From: Allohoeflea poritis
GTDB taxonomy: Bacteria; Pseudomonadota; Alphaproteobacteria; Rhizobiales; Rhizobiaceae
Assembly (NCBI RefSeq): GCF_027889715.1
Contig: NZ_JAPJZH010000009.1
Span: 124,001-188,000 of the forward strand
Direction of reading: 5' to 3'
DNA: 64,000 bases
Shown: positions 10,867 through 19,913 of the stretch, piece after piece
Layout: the number at the start of each line of letters is the position of its first letter
How positions within the stretch are numbered: position 1 is the stretch's first letter
Program-made: the position numbers and the translations under genes
The notes under the pieces: model-generated
The model's database searches: none
Seen by the model: the letters and a program-made list of their open reading frames with translations, nothing else
What the model was told of the DNA's origin: nothing

Positions 10867-13482
10867 ATGAACGTAGTTGTCGTTGAGTCACCCGCCAAAG
10901 CCAAGACGATAAACAAGTATCTGGGCTCGGGTTACAAGGTCCTGGCCTCCTTCGGTCACGTCCGCGATCTGCCGGCCAAGGACGGGTCGGTCAATCCGGA
11001 CGAAGACTTTGACATGACCTGGCAGGTCGACTCGGCTTCCAACAAGCGCCTCAAGGAAATATCCGACGCGGTCAAGGCGTCCGACGGCCTGATTCTGGCG
11101 ACCGACCCGGATCGCGAAGGCGAAGCGATTTCCTGGCATGTGCTCGAAGTGCTGCGCAAGAAACGCGGCGTTCTCGATGACAAGCCCGTCAAGCGCGTGG
11201 TCTTCAATGCGATTACCAAGCAGGCCGTCCTCGACGCCATGGCCCATCCGCGCGACATCGACGCATCGCTGGTCGATGCCTATCTGGCGCGCCGGGCGCT
11301 CGACTATCTGGTCGGTTTCAACCTGTCGCCGGTGCTTTGGCGCAAGCTTCCGGGAGCGCGCTCCGCCGGGCGCGTCCAGTCCGTGGCCTTGCGGCTGGTC
11401 TGCGACCGCGAGAGCGAAATCGAGCGCTTCGTCGCCGAGGAATACTGGCAACTGACGGCCCAGCTGCAAACCCCGCGCGGCGACAGTTTCGAAGCGCGCC
11501 TGGTCGCAGCTGATGGCAAGCGGCTGCAGAAAATGTCCATCGGCAACGCCGAACATGCAGAAACGCTGAAATCGCTGCTCGAGGGCGCCAGCTTCGTCGT
11601 CAGGAGCGTGGAGGCCAAGCCGACCCGGCGCAATCCCGCGCCGCCCTTCACCACCTCGACACTTCAACAGGCGGCATCCTCGAAGCTCGGCTTCAACGCA
11701 TCGCGCACCATGCAAGTCGCGCAGCGCCTCTATGAGGGCCTCGACATCGGCGGCGAAACGGTCGGCCTGATCACCTATATGCGAACCGACGGCGTGCAGA
11801 TGGCGTCCGAGGCAGTAGACGGCGCGCGCGTGGTCATCGCCTCCCACTTCGGCGAACGCTATCGCCCCGACGCACCGCGCCACTATGCAACCAAGGCCAA
11901 GAACGCGCAGGAAGCGCACGAGGCGATTCGCCCCACGGACTTCAGCCGCATACCGGACTCCGTGAAGCAGCATCTCGACAGCGATCAGTTCCGCCTCTAC
12001 GAACTCGTCTGGAAGCGTGCCATTGCCAGCCAGATGGCGCCGGCCGAAATCGAACGGACCACGGTCGAGATCATCGCCGACAACAACGGCGAAGAGGCGG
12101 GTCTGCGGGCCACCGGATCGGTGATCCGTTTCGACGGCTTCATTGCCGCCTATACGGATCAGAAAGAAGACTCCGAGGGATCGGACGACAATGAGGACGG
12201 CCGCCGGCTGCCGCCAATCAATGCCGACGAGGATCTCGTCCGCGAGAAGATCAATGCGACGCAGCACTTCACGGAACCGCCGCCGCGCTATTCCGAGGCT
12301 TCACTGATCAAGAAGATGGAAGAGCTCGGCATCGGCCGCCCCTCCACCTACGCGGCGACCCTTGCAACCTTGCGCGACCGCGAATATGTGGCGATCGACA
12401 ACCGCAAACTCATACCGGAAGCAAAGGGTCGGCTGGTAACAGCGTTCCTTGAAAATTTCTTCGACCGCTACGTAGAATACGACTTCACCGCCGACCTTGA
12501 GGAAAAGCTGGACCGCATATCCGCCGGCGAACTGCAGTGGAAGGATGTCCTGCGCGATTTCTGGCGCGACTTCCTCAACCATATCGAAGGCACCAAGGAA
12601 CTGCGGATCAGCAATGTCCTCGATGCCCTGAACGAGGAGCTGGCGCCGCTGGTCTTTCCCGAGCGCGAGGACGGGTCCGATCCGAGGATCTGCCCCAAAT
12701 GCGGCACCGGCAACCTTTCCCTGAAACTCAGCCGTTACGGCGCCTTTGTCGGCTGTTCGAATTATCCCGATTGCGCCTATACGCGTCAGCTCTCGGCCGA
12801 CGCTTCCTCCGACGAAGCGGCCGCGTCGAACGATCCCAAGGACCTCGGCAAGGATCCGCTGACAGGCGAGGAGATCACGCTGCGCACCGGCCGCTTCGGG
12901 CCCTATGTGCAAAGAGGCGACGGAAAAGGAGCAAAGCGCTCCAGCCTTCCCAAGAGCTGGAAGCCCGAGGATATCGATCACGAGAAGGCCGTGGCGCTGC
13001 TGTCCCTGCCCCGCGATGTCGGCTCACATCCCGAATCCGGAAAGATGATTTCCGCAGGGCTCGGCCGATATGGTCCCTTCCTGCTGCACGACGGTGTCTA
13101 TGCCAATCTCGAATCGATCGAGGACGTGTTCTCCATCGGTCTCAACCGCGCGGTTACGGTTCTCGCCGAAAGGCAGGCGAAAGGTCCCGGGCGGCGCGCC
13201 AAGCCGGCGGCGCTGAAGGAACTCGGCGACCATCCCGATGGCGGAGCGATCACGGTGCGTGACGGGCGATACGGCCCCTATGTGAACTGGGGCAAGATCA
13301 ACGCCACGCTGCCCAAAGACGCCGATCCGCAGTCGATCACCGTTGAAAAGGCGCTCGAACTGATCGCCGAAAAGGCCGCCAAGAGCGGCAAAGGCAAAAC
13401 CAAGGCCAAGACGACGCGCAAGAAGACAACCAGGAAACCGGCTGCGTCCCGCAAGAGCAAAACGGTCAAGGCCGAGGAGTAG
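10867..13482 (+). CDS. topA: DNA topoisomerase I (omega protein)
   Basis: Type IA topoisomerase of 871 residues that relaxes negative supercoils. The Toprim domain shows Glu7 (VVVESPAKAKTI) and the DPDREGE motif (80-86); the active-site Tyr304 sits in LITYMRTDGV. A zinc-finger segment (CPKCG...CSNYPDC) lies at about 610-645, followed by repeated topo-C domains of the form 'GRYGPFLLHDG' / 'GRYGPYVNWG'. The last 40 residues are a Lys/Thr-rich tail, common in alphaproteobacterial TopA. The ATG at 10867 is preceded by a 256-bp gene-free interval. Gap to rnr is 2 bp. Confidence 0.98.
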   Translation: MNVVVVESPAKAKTINKYLGSGYKVLASFGHVRDLPAKDGSVNPDEDFDMTWQVDSASNKRLKEISDAVKASDGLILATDPDREGEAISWHVLEVLRKKRGVLDDKPVKRVVFNAITKQAVLDAMAHPRDIDASLVDAYLARRALDYLVGFNLSPVLWRKLPGARSAGRVQSVALRLVCDRESEIERFVAEEYWQLTAQLQTPRGDSFEARLVAADGKRLQKMSIGNAEHAETLKSLLEGASFVVRSVEAKPTRRNPAPPFTTSTLQQAASSKLGFNASRTMQVAQRLYEGLDIGGETVGLITYMRTDGVQMASEAVDGARVVIASHFGERYRPDAPRHYATKAKNAQEAHEAIRPTDFSRIPDSVKQHLDSDQFRLYELVWKRAIASQMAPAEIERTTVEIIADNNGEEAGLRATGSVIRFDGFIAAYTDQKEDSEGSDDNEDGRRLPPINADEDLVREKINATQHFTEPPPRYSEASLIKKMEELGIGRPSTYAATLATLRDREYVAIDNRKLIPEAKGRLVTAFLENFFDRYVEYDFTADLEEKLDRISAGELQWKDVLRDFWRDFLNHIEGTKELRISNVLDALNEELAPLVFPEREDGSDPRICPKCGTGNLSLKLSRYGAFVGCSNYPDCAYTRQLSADASSDEAAASNDPKDLGKDPLTGEEITLRTGRFGPYVQRGDGKGAKRSSLPKSWKPEDIDHEKAVALLSLPRDVGSHPESGKMISAGLGRYGPFLLHDGVYANLESIEDVFSIGLNRAVTVLAERQAKGPGRRAKPAALKELGDHPDGGAITVRDGRYGPYVNWGKINATLPKDADPQSITVEKALELIAEKAAKSGKGKTKAKTTRKKTTRKPAASRKSKTVKAEE

Positions 13483-13484
13483 AC

Positions 13485-15776
13485 TTGCCCAGGAAATCGG
13501 CTCCCGGCAAAAGCAACCGGCCTGACGGCGGCGTACCGGACCGGGAGACAATCCTCCGCTTCATTGCGGAGCACCCCTCGCGCGCCTCAAAGCGGGATAT
13601 CGCCAAGGCCTTCGCCGTACGCGGACATGATCGTGTGGTTCTGAAGACGATATTGCGCGACCTCGAGGACGAAGGGCTGCTGACGCGGCGGCGCAAGCAA
13701 CTGATCCGGCCGGGCGCGCTTCCACCGGTCACGGTGCTCGACATAACCTCGCGCGACGACGATGGCGCCCTGATCGGCCGGCCCGCCGAGTGGCCGGATG
13801 ACGGCACGGTGGCGCCCGCGGTCCTGATCAGGCAGCCGGTGCACAGAAAAGGCAAGTCCAGAACGCCGGCGGCGGGCGTGGGCGATCGTGTGCTGGCCAG
13901 GATATCCGCCTCCAATGAAAAGGCCGGCCCGGCCCACACCGCCAAGATCATGAAGGTCCTGGACCGTCAGCGCGGCACCGTGCTGGGCGTGTTTCGCGAA
14001 ACGCCGGGCGGTGGCGGCCGGATGGAGCCGGTCGAACGTCGCGACAAGGAAGTCATCATCGACCCCGAATTTGTCGGCAAGGCAAAGGATGGCGATCTTG
14101 TCGAGGTGGATCCGAACCGCGGTGGACCGCACGGCATGCCGCGCGGAAAGGTCCTGAGTGTGGTCGGATCGGTCGCCAGCGAGAAGGCGATTTCGATGAT
14201 CGCCATCCATGCGCACGGCATTCCCTACAAATTCCCGGCCGCGGTTCTCGCGGAAGCCGAAAAGGCAAAGCCCGTAACGCTGGGCAAGCGCGAGGACTGG
14301 CGCAAGCTACCCCTGATCACCATAGATCCGGCGGATGCCAAGGATCACGACGATGCCGTTTTTGCCGAGCCCGACGACAACCCGGCCAATGCCGGCGGCG
14401 TTGTCGCCTATGTCGCGATCGCCGATGTCGCCCATTATGTCCGTTCCGGCTCGGCGCTCGACCGCGAGGCGCTCAAGCGCGGAAACTCGGTCTATTTTCC
14501 CGACCGGGTCGTTCCCATGCTGCCGGAACGCATTTCCAACGATCTTTGCTCTTTGAAGGAAGGCGTCGACCGGCCGGCGCTCGCCGTGCGCATGGTCTTC
14601 TCGGCCGAGGGCCGCAAGATCAGCCACACCTTCCACCGGATCATGATGAAAAGCTTCGCCCGCCTGAGCTATCCGCAGGCGCAGGCGGCCATAGACGGCG
14701 CACCGGACGACAAGACCGCACCTTTGTTGAAGGACATTCTGCAACCACTGTGGCAGGCCTATGCGGCGCTTTCGCGCGGCCGCGAAAGACGCCAGCCGCT
14801 CGAACTCGACATTCCGGAACGAAAGCTGCGTCTCAATGAAGACGGCCGTGTCGACACCGTGGTCATACCGGAGCGCCTCGACGCCCACCGGCTGATCGAG
14901 GAATTCATGATCCAGGCCAATGTCGCTGCCGCTGAAACCCTGGAACAGAAACGCCAGCCGCTTGTTTTTCGCGTGCATGACACGCCGTCACTCGCCAAGC
15001 AGGAGGCATTGCGCGATTTCCTCAAGACCCTTGATATACCGCTCGCCAAGGGCGGGCATCTGCGGGCCAACAGTTTCAACGGCATCCTCGCCAAGGTTCG
15101 TGGCAAGCCTCACGAAACCATGGTCGGCGAAATGGTTCTGCGCACGCAAAGCCAGGCCAATTACAGCCCTGAAAATATTGGCCATTTTGGCCTGAATCTA
15201 ATGAAATATGCGCATTTCACCTCGCCGATCCGGCGCTATGCGGACCTGATCGTCCATCGCGCGCTCATCGGGTCGCTCGGTCTTGGCGAGGGCGCGATCA
15301 CGCCCGAGGAGGAAGCAGCGCTGGAGGAAATTTCAGCCGAGATCTCGACATTCGAGCGCCGCGCCATGGCTGCCGAACGCGAGACGGTCGACCGGCTGAT
15401 CGCGCATCATCTGGCCGACCAGGTCGGCGATGATTTCGAAGGTCGCGTTTCGGGTGTCACCAAGGCCGGCCTGTTTGTCTCCCTGCAGCAATTTGGCGCA
15501 GATGGCTTTATTCCGGTTTCAACACTCGGACTTGACTATTATATCTACGACGAAGCGCACCAGGCCCTGGTCGGCGAAAAGTCGGGCAAGGGCTACAGGT
15601 TGGGCGACAGCGTGGAGGTTCGGCTGGCTGAAGCGATACCGCTTGCCGGAGCCCTGCGTTTTGAGATGCTGAGTGAGGGGCGCAAGCTTGCCGCCGCCAC
15701 AAGGTCATTTCACAAGGCAAAACGAGGCGCATCGCGATCGAATGGCGCCCGGAAAAGAAAACGCAGAGGATACTGA
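13485..15776 (+). CDS. rnr: Ribonuclease R
   Basis: 3'-5' processive exoribonuclease of the RNB family that degrades structured RNA and takes part in rRNA and tmRNA quality control. The protein is 763 residues: an N-terminal helix-turn-helix segment (RETILRFIAEHPSRASKRDIAKAF), cold-shock domains, the RNB catalytic domain with the Asp cluster DAKDHDDAVF (about 285) and HFTSPIRRYADLIVHR, a C-terminal S1 domain (DDFEGRVSGVTKAGLFVSL), and a basic tail. I chose the TTG at 13485 because AGGAG lies at the proper distance within the end of topA and homologues have a similar basic N-terminal lead. Confidence 0.96.
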   Translation: MPRKSAPGKSNRPDGGVPDRETILRFIAEHPSRASKRDIAKAFAVRGHDRVVLKTILRDLEDEGLLTRRRKQLIRPGALPPVTVLDITSRDDDGALIGRPAEWPDDGTVAPAVLIRQPVHRKGKSRTPAAGVGDRVLARISASNEKAGPAHTAKIMKVLDRQRGTVLGVFRETPGGGGRMEPVERRDKEVIIDPEFVGKAKDGDLVEVDPNRGGPHGMPRGKVLSVVGSVASEKAISMIAIHAHGIPYKFPAAVLAEAEKAKPVTLGKREDWRKLPLITIDPADAKDHDDAVFAEPDDNPANAGGVVAYVAIADVAHYVRSGSALDREALKRGNSVYFPDRVVPMLPERISNDLCSLKEGVDRPALAVRMVFSAEGRKISHTFHRIMMKSFARLSYPQAQAAIDGAPDDKTAPLLKDILQPLWQAYAALSRGRERRQPLELDIPERKLRLNEDGRVDTVVIPERLDAHRLIEEFMIQANVAAAETLEQKRQPLVFRVHDTPSLAKQEALRDFLKTLDIPLAKGGHLRANSFNGILAKVRGKPHETMVGEMVLRTQSQANYSPENIGHFGLNLMKYAHFTSPIRRYADLIVHRALIGSLGLGEGAITPEEEAALEEISAEISTFERRAMAAERETVDRLIAHHLADQVGDDFEGRVSGVTKAGLFVSLQQFGADGFIPVSTLGLDYYIYDEAHQALVGEKSGKGYRLGDSVEVRLAEAIPLAGALRFEMLSEGRKLAAATRSFHKAKRGASRSNGARKRKRRGY

Positions 15777-15778
15777 CT

Positions 15779-16219
15779 TTGGCCAAACAGCACACCGTTT
15801 CAAGCCGATCAGCAGCCATGCGCCCGCAGCGCGATCTGTGGCGCGCCGTCACCAAGGGCTGGTCGGGCCGCTGCCCCCATTGTGGGACCGGCCCGTTGTT
15901 CAAATCATTCCTGAAGCCGGTGCACCATTGCGAAAGCTGCGGCGAGGAGATGCACCACCACCGCGCCGACGACCTGCCACCCTATCTGGTCATCTTTATT
16001 GTCGGTCATGTCGTTGTGGCCGGCTACATGATCGCCGAGCCGTTTCTGGACTGGAACAGCTGGCAGCACCTGGCGATGTGGATACCGATTACGCTGGCAA
16101 TGGCCCTTGCCATGATCCAGCCTGTGAAGGGTGCGGTCATCGGCCTGCAATGGGCCAATTACATGCATGGTTTTGGTGGTGAGGAGGACGAAGCCGCGGA
16201 AATTGCGCAGGGCGGATAG
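15779..16219 (+). CDS. DUF983 family zinc-ribbon membrane protein
   Basis: A 146-residue protein of the DUF983 family. The zinc ribbon is formed by RCPHCGTGPLF and HCESCGEEM, followed by two membrane helices (PYLVIFIVGHVVVAGYMI and the segment around WIPITLAMALAM). The function of the family is unknown. A TTG start only 2 bp after the rnr stop fits an AGAGGA motif upstream; an internal ATG (MRPQRDLW) is an alternative. The position after rnr is typical of Rhizobiales. Confidence 0.9.
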   Translation: MAKQHTVSSRSAAMRPQRDLWRAVTKGWSGRCPHCGTGPLFKSFLKPVHHCESCGEEMHHHRADDLPPYLVIFIVGHVVVAGYMIAEPFLDWNSWQHLAMWIPITLAMALAMIQPVKGAVIGLQWANYMHGFGGEEDEAAEIAQGG

Positions 16220-16251
16220 CCGGCGTCATTCGGCGGCTTATCGATCGGCCG

Positions 16252-17004
16252 ATGAAGGACATGAACAAAACGGGTGAAGACAAATCCGGCCCCGATCTCG
16301 ATTCCGAAGCCCGGCGCGGTTCGGGCGCGAACCCGCCCATGCGTCCCAAAGACGCGGCGACGCTGATTCTCATAGACCGGTCCGGTGACGAACCAATGCT
16401 CCTGATGGGCAAACGCCACACGGCCCATGCCTTCATGCCCGATACCTATGTCTTTCCCGGTGGCCGGCGCGACCGAGGCGACGGCTACATTCCCGCCGCC
16501 GACGACCTTCATCCCGCTGTCGAGGAAAAGCTCCTCAACAGGATGCCGAAGCCGGCAAGCGCGTTCCGCGCCCGCGCATTGGCAATCGCCGCTGTGCGAG
16601 AGACCTTTGAGGAAGTTGGCATACTGATTGGCGGCCCCGGCCCTGTCAGCAGCCGGCAGGACTGGTCCGGTTTCGCAAACCGCAAACTCGCCCCGCGATT
16701 GTCTCCGCTGCGCTATATAGCGCGCGCCATCACGCCGCCCGGAAGAACGCGCCGTTTCGACACACGCTTCTTTGCCTGTTTTCGTGACGAAATCGGCCGC
16801 GCCGATGCCGAATCCAGCAACGAACTCCTGGATCTGAAATGGGTCCCGGTTTCGCAGGTCGGCGAGGTCGAGATGCCGCGCATTACCCAGGCCATCATCA
16901 CCGAGCTGGTGAGTGAATTGAACCACGACCCTTCCCTGCCCTTCGGAAGGCCGGTTCCTTTCTATCAGGCGCGCCATGGGCGCTTTGTCCGGGAGTTGCT
17001 GTAG
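16252..17004 (+). CDS. NUDIX hydrolase
   Basis: A 250-residue NUDIX-fold hydrolase. The box is split: the leading Gly part is FPGGRRDRGDG (about residues 68-78) and the catalytic helix RETFEEVGILIGG comes only after an insert of about 40 residues. This spacing is seen in RppH-unlike, coenzyme-A-type or MTH2-like NUDIX proteins. A short low-complexity N-terminus precedes the domain. The substrate cannot be assigned. It follows DUF983 by 32 bp and is likely the last gene of the topA-rnr run before rpmG. Confidence 0.88.
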   Translation: MKDMNKTGEDKSGPDLDSEARRGSGANPPMRPKDAATLILIDRSGDEPMLLMGKRHTAHAFMPDTYVFPGGRRDRGDGYIPAADDLHPAVEEKLLNRMPKPASAFRARALAIAAVRETFEEVGILIGGPGPVSSRQDWSGFANRKLAPRLSPLRYIARAITPPGRTRRFDTRFFACFRDEIGRADAESSNELLDLKWVPVSQVGEVEMPRITQAIITELVSELNHDPSLPFGRPVPFYQARHGRFVRELL

Positions 17005-17043
17005 TCGTTTCGACACAGCGCGGCAAAACCGGCCACGACGGGA

Positions 17044-17073
17044 CTTGACATTTTCATCGCGACTTGTAGGTTC
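17044..17073 (+). promoter_or_regulatory. Candidate sigma-70-type promoter of rpmG
   Basis: CTTGACA (-35) at 17044-17050 is followed after about 16 bp by TAGGTT (-10) around 17067-17072, about 70 bp upstream of the rpmG start. The -35 box matches the alphaproteobacterial CTTGAC consensus; the -10 box is weaker. Confidence 0.4.
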
Positions 17074-17141
17074 CGCCCAGATTTTCGCCGTGGAGGCTTG
17101 TAGGCTGTCCACGGCTTCGTTTTTGCAAGGCAGGTAGAACA

Positions 17142-17309
17142 ATGGCCAAAGCCACCACAATCAAGATCAAGCTGCAATCTACGGCAGATACAGGCTACTT
17201 CTATGTCACGAAGAAGAATAGCCGCACCATGACCGAGAAGATGGTCAAGACCAAATATGATCCGGTCGCGCGCAAGCACGTCGAGTTCAAGGAAACGAAG
17301 ATCAAGTAA
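17142..17309 (+). CDS. rpmG: 50S ribosomal protein L33
   Basis: A 55-residue basic ribosomal protein of the large subunit. It begins [20 protein letters not shown] and continues through YVTKKNSR and [14 protein letters not shown] to an ETKIK end, which is the L33 pattern. No CxxC pairs are present, so it is the zinc-free form usual in alphaproteobacteria. It is a single-gene unit with its own promoter and a strong terminator 21 bp after the stop. Confidence 0.98.
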   Translation: MAKATTIKIKLQSTADTGYFYVTKKNSRTMTEKMVKTKYDPVARKHVEFKETKIK

Positions 17310-17330
17310 TTTTGGTCTTCCCGCTGAACA

Positions 17331-17363
17331 AAAAAGCCGCTTCGGTCGCGAAGCGGCTTTTTT
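17331..17363 (+). terminator. Rho-independent terminator of rpmG, probably bidirectional
   Basis: Perfect 14-bp stem (17331-17344 with 17349-17362) around a GTCG loop, with A-run on one side and T-run on the other. The inner GCCGCTTCG arm is GC-rich. The symmetrical A/T flanks allow it to work on both strands. Confidence 0.93.
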
Positions 17364-17460
17364 GTTTTGGGGGCTGGTCAGCACAGGTTGCGGTACGAGG
17401 AGGCCACATTTCCTAGTGCCGACCAGCCAACCCCACGACCCAGGAGATGCGGCGGACCTG
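17364..17460 (-). ncRNA. Candidate small RNA with an anti-Shine-Dalgarno loop
   Basis: The 360-bp interval between rpmG and pleD holds no gene but has a strong stem: GGCTGGTC (17372-17379) pairs with GACCAGCC (17421-17428), extended inward by GCACAGG/CCTAGTGC with one bulge. On the minus strand the loop reads GGCCTCCTCG, complementary to ribosome binding sites, and the structure is followed within 10 bases by the bidirectional terminator shared with rpmG. That arrangement suits a trans-acting sRNA. Its 5' end is not defined and no clear promoter was found; transcription is unproven. Confidence 0.4.
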
Positions 17461-17535
17461 AGCACCATGGGGTAGACGATTCGAAAGGGTGTGCGCTGGA
17501 CGGAAATCGTCCCGCTCTCACCCCTATCCACAACA

Positions 17536-17553
17536 TTTGCTCATTGGAGCAAA
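17536..17553. repeat. Perfect inverted repeat, possible operator
   Basis: TTTGCTC-ATTG-GAGCAAA, a 7-bp perfect dyad in the gene-free interval between rpmG and pleD. It lies upstream of the candidate minus-strand sRNA and is not followed by a U-tract on either strand, so a terminator role is unlikely. A regulator site is a guess. The rest of 17554-17724 is AT-richer and holds nothing I can name. Confidence 0.3.
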
Positions 17554-17724
17554 AAAATCAACGTTTTCTTAACCGTTTTGCCGCCGCAAATGAGCACATG
17601 GTAAACGGCGCAAACCGACCAATCTGCGATAAATCTTAAGAATCAGACTTTTGTAACAGGATACGCTGACGTGTCGTCAACATCGCCACAAAGGCGCCTT
17701 TGTGCCACCTGATGGCAAGAAAGA

Positions 17725-19095
17725 TCACGCAGCCTGTGCGACGACCCTGTTTCGGCCCCTTGCCTTGGCCTCAAACAGCGCATTATCGGCTCTTTTGAGG
17801 AGTTCCGCGGCTGATTCGCCGGCTTCGGAGAGCGATGCGACACCGACGGAAGCGGTTACCGTCAGCCCCTGCCCGTCCGGTCCGGCGCGGAACGGCACCT
17901 CCGCGATCTCGCGGCGCAACCGCTCGGCAATCGATTCCGCCACCGGCCCTTCCGTGTCCGGAAGCACGATGACGAACTCCTCGCCGCCAAGCCGGCAGGC
18001 AAGATCGATTCCCCTGATGGCTGCCCGAACGCGGTTCGAGAACTCGCGAAGCACCTCATCGCCGACGTCATGACCATAGGTGTCGTTGACCGTCTTGAAA
18101 CGGTCGAGATCGATGGCCAGCACCGACAAGATCCGGTCCCTGGCGACCGAACGCTCGATAAGTATGTGCATGTGCGAATCGAGATAACGGCGGTTGTAGA
18201 GCCCGGTCAACGGGTCGGTCACGGCAAGTTCGATGGAATGCTGGACACTCGACCGCAGATAGTCATTGTAACGCTTGCGGCGAAATTGCGTGCTGCAGCG
18301 TGCCACCAGTTCGTTTGGATCGATCGGCCGGATGATGTAGTCGTTGACGCCGAGTTCCAGTGCGCGGTTGACGGTATCTTCCTCGCCCTGATCGCAGACC
18401 AGCAACAATGGCACAAAACGTGTGCGGTCGAGCGAGCGCAACTGCGAACAAAGACGCAGCGGATCGTAATTCGAGAAATTCGTGCTGACCAGAATCAGTT
18501 CATAGGCATTCTCTGCGGCCTCGAACAGCGCGGCCTGTGGATCCGACATAACCGTCAGATCAGCGGTCTTGCGCAGGATCTGAGCTATTCTGTCCTGAGA
18601 GTTGCGGCGTTCGTCGACGAGAAGGGCCTTGCCCTTGCCTTCTTGTTCGGCCTTGGTGCCGAGCAGGCTGTTGATGCCGACATCATGGGCGGCCTGGGCC
18701 CGGATTCGAAGCTCGTCGGTAAGCGCCTTCAGCCGCACCAGGCTCTTGACCCGCGCAAGCAACTGCAGATCGTTGACCGGCTTGGTGAGAAAATCATCGG
18801 CCCCGGCGCGCAAACCGCGCACGCGGTCGGAAGGCTGGTCGAGGGCGGTCACCATGACCACGGGAATATGGGTCGTCGCACTGTCGGCCTTCAGCCGCTC
18901 GCACACTTCAAATCCGTCCATGCCCGGCATCATGATGTCGAGCAACACAAGATCCACCTGACCGCCGGCACAAATTTCCAGGGCCTGTTCGCCGTTGACG
19001 GCCGTTATGACGTCGAAATATTCGGCCAAAAGGCGGGCTTCCAGCAATTTCACATTTGCGGGAATATCGTCCACGACCAGGATGCGGGCTGTCAT
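17725..19095 (-). CDS. pleD: Diguanylate cyclase response regulator PleD
   Basis: Cell-cycle regulator that makes cyclic-di-GMP when phosphorylated and controls pole development. The 456 residues are arranged REC1 (phospho-acceptor Asp53 in LVLLDIMMPGMDG, acidic pair Asp9/Asp10), a degenerate REC2 adaptor (about 150-285), and a GGDEF domain with active-site GGEEF (370-374). The inhibitory RxxD site is RGID (361-364), so product inhibition should be intact. It lies 17 bp downstream of divK in the same orientation, the classic pleD-divK pair of Caulobacter and rhizobia. Confidence 0.97.
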   Translation of the reverse strand: MTARILVVDDIPANVKLLEARLLAEYFDVITAVNGEQALEICAGGQVDLVLLDIMMPGMDGFEVCERLKADSATTHIPVVMVTALDQPSDRVRGLRAGADDFLTKPVNDLQLLARVKSLVRLKALTDELRIRAQAAHDVGINSLLGTKAEQEGKGKALLVDERRNSQDRIAQILRKTADLTVMSDPQAALFEAAENAYELILVSTNFSNYDPLRLCSQLRSLDRTRFVPLLLVCDQGEEDTVNRALELGVNDYIIRPIDPNELVARCSTQFRRKRYNDYLRSSVQHSIELAVTDPLTGLYNRRYLDSHMHILIERSVARDRILSVLAIDLDRFKTVNDTYGHDVGDEVLREFSNRVRAAIRGIDLACRLGGEEFVIVLPDTEGPVAESIAERLRREIAEVPFRAGPDGQGLTVTASVGVASLSEAGESAAELLKRADNALFEAKARGRNRVVAQAA

Positions 19096-19112
19096 CAGTA
19101 ATTTTCCTCGAT

Positions 19113-19484
19113 TTATCCGTCGCCCAGATAGGTTTTTATGGTTTCAACAAATTTGGGCACCGAAATAGGCTTGGACATGTAAGCCTCGCAGCCGCCTTGT
19201 CGTATTCTTTCTTCGTCGCCCTTCATGGCAAAAGCCGTCACGGCGATGATCGGAATTGAATGCAGTTCATCGTCCTCCTTCAGCCACTTCGTGACCTCAA
19301 GGCCGGAAACCTCCGGAAGCTGGATATCCATGAGGATGAGATCGGGTTTGTGCGCGCGCGCAAGGTCGAGCGCTTCAAGCCCGTTGCGGGTCTGAACCGT
19401 CTCGTAACCCGATGCTTCGATGAGGTCGCGGAAGAGCTTCATATTCAGCTCATTGTCCTCGACGATCATAACCCGTTTAGGCAT
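19113..19484 (-). CDS. divK: Single-domain response regulator DivK
   Basis: Essential 123-residue receiver protein of the PleC/DivJ-DivK-CtrA cell-cycle circuit. It has the acidic pair in IVEDNE, phospho-acceptor Asp53 in [13 protein letters not shown], and the conserved Lys in YMSKPISV. There is no output domain, as expected. It is the first gene of the divK-pleD operon and is divergent from the DUF3572 gene. Confidence 0.97.
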   Translation of the reverse strand: MPKRVMIVEDNELNMKLFRDLIEASGYETVQTRNGLEALDLARAHKPDLILMDIQLPEVSGLEVTKWLKEDDELHSIPIIAVTAFAMKGDEERIRQGGCEAYMSKPISVPKFVETIKTYLGDG

Positions 19485-19589
19485 TTACAGCTCTCATCCC
19501 CACTCAATCTTGCTCTTCCACCGCCAGCCATTATGCTGCCGCCGGAAAGATTCTCAAAACTGATCCAAATTCAAGCTAGCGCAATTTGG

Positions 19590-19913
19590 TTGAAGAAAAG
19601 CAAACCCGTGGGCTCAAATCCTAGCGAATTCAATAAGGAAGCCGAAACGCAAGCATTGGCGATCGACGTCCTTGCATGGATTGCGGGCGATGAGGACATG
19701 CTGGCGCGTTTTCTGGCGATTTCCGGACTGAATATCGAAAACCTGCGCGCTGCCTCCTCGGAGCCGGGCTTTCTTGCCGGCGTGCTCGGTTTTCTGATGA
19801 GCCACGAGCCGACGCTGCTCGCCTATTGCGATGCCCGTGAAACCGATCCGGAGAAGGTTGTCGAGGCCTGGCGGGCCCTGGGTGGCGAAGCGCCGTTCGA
19901 GGGAAGCATCTGA
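19590..19913 (+). CDS. DUF3572 family protein
   Basis: Small helical protein of unknown function, found in alphaproteobacteria next to divK-pleD. The conserved core is ALAIDVLAWIAGDEDMLARF, then SGLNIENLR, EPGFLAGVLGFL and WRALGG. The start is uncertain: TTG at 19590 (107 aa) places about 17 residues before the core as in homologues I recall; an ATG at 19533 and a GTG at 19608 are in the same frame. Its stop overlaps the next start (TGATG), so it is coupled to the HAD-like gene. Confidence 0.8.
   Translation: MKKSKPVGSNPSEFNKEAETQALAIDVLAWIAGDEDMLARFLAISGLNIENLRAASSEPGFLAGVLGFLMSHEPTLLAYCDARETDPEKVVEAWRALGGEAPFEGSI

Noticed and set aside
10668-10886. 72-codon frame before topA
   Set aside because: It overlaps the topA start, has no ribosome binding site and no family resemblance; the interval is better seen as the topA leader.
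17373-17428. The rpmG-pleD stem structure as a signal recognition particle RNA (ffs)
   Set aside because: The conserved SRP RNA apical loop and its flanking bases are absent.
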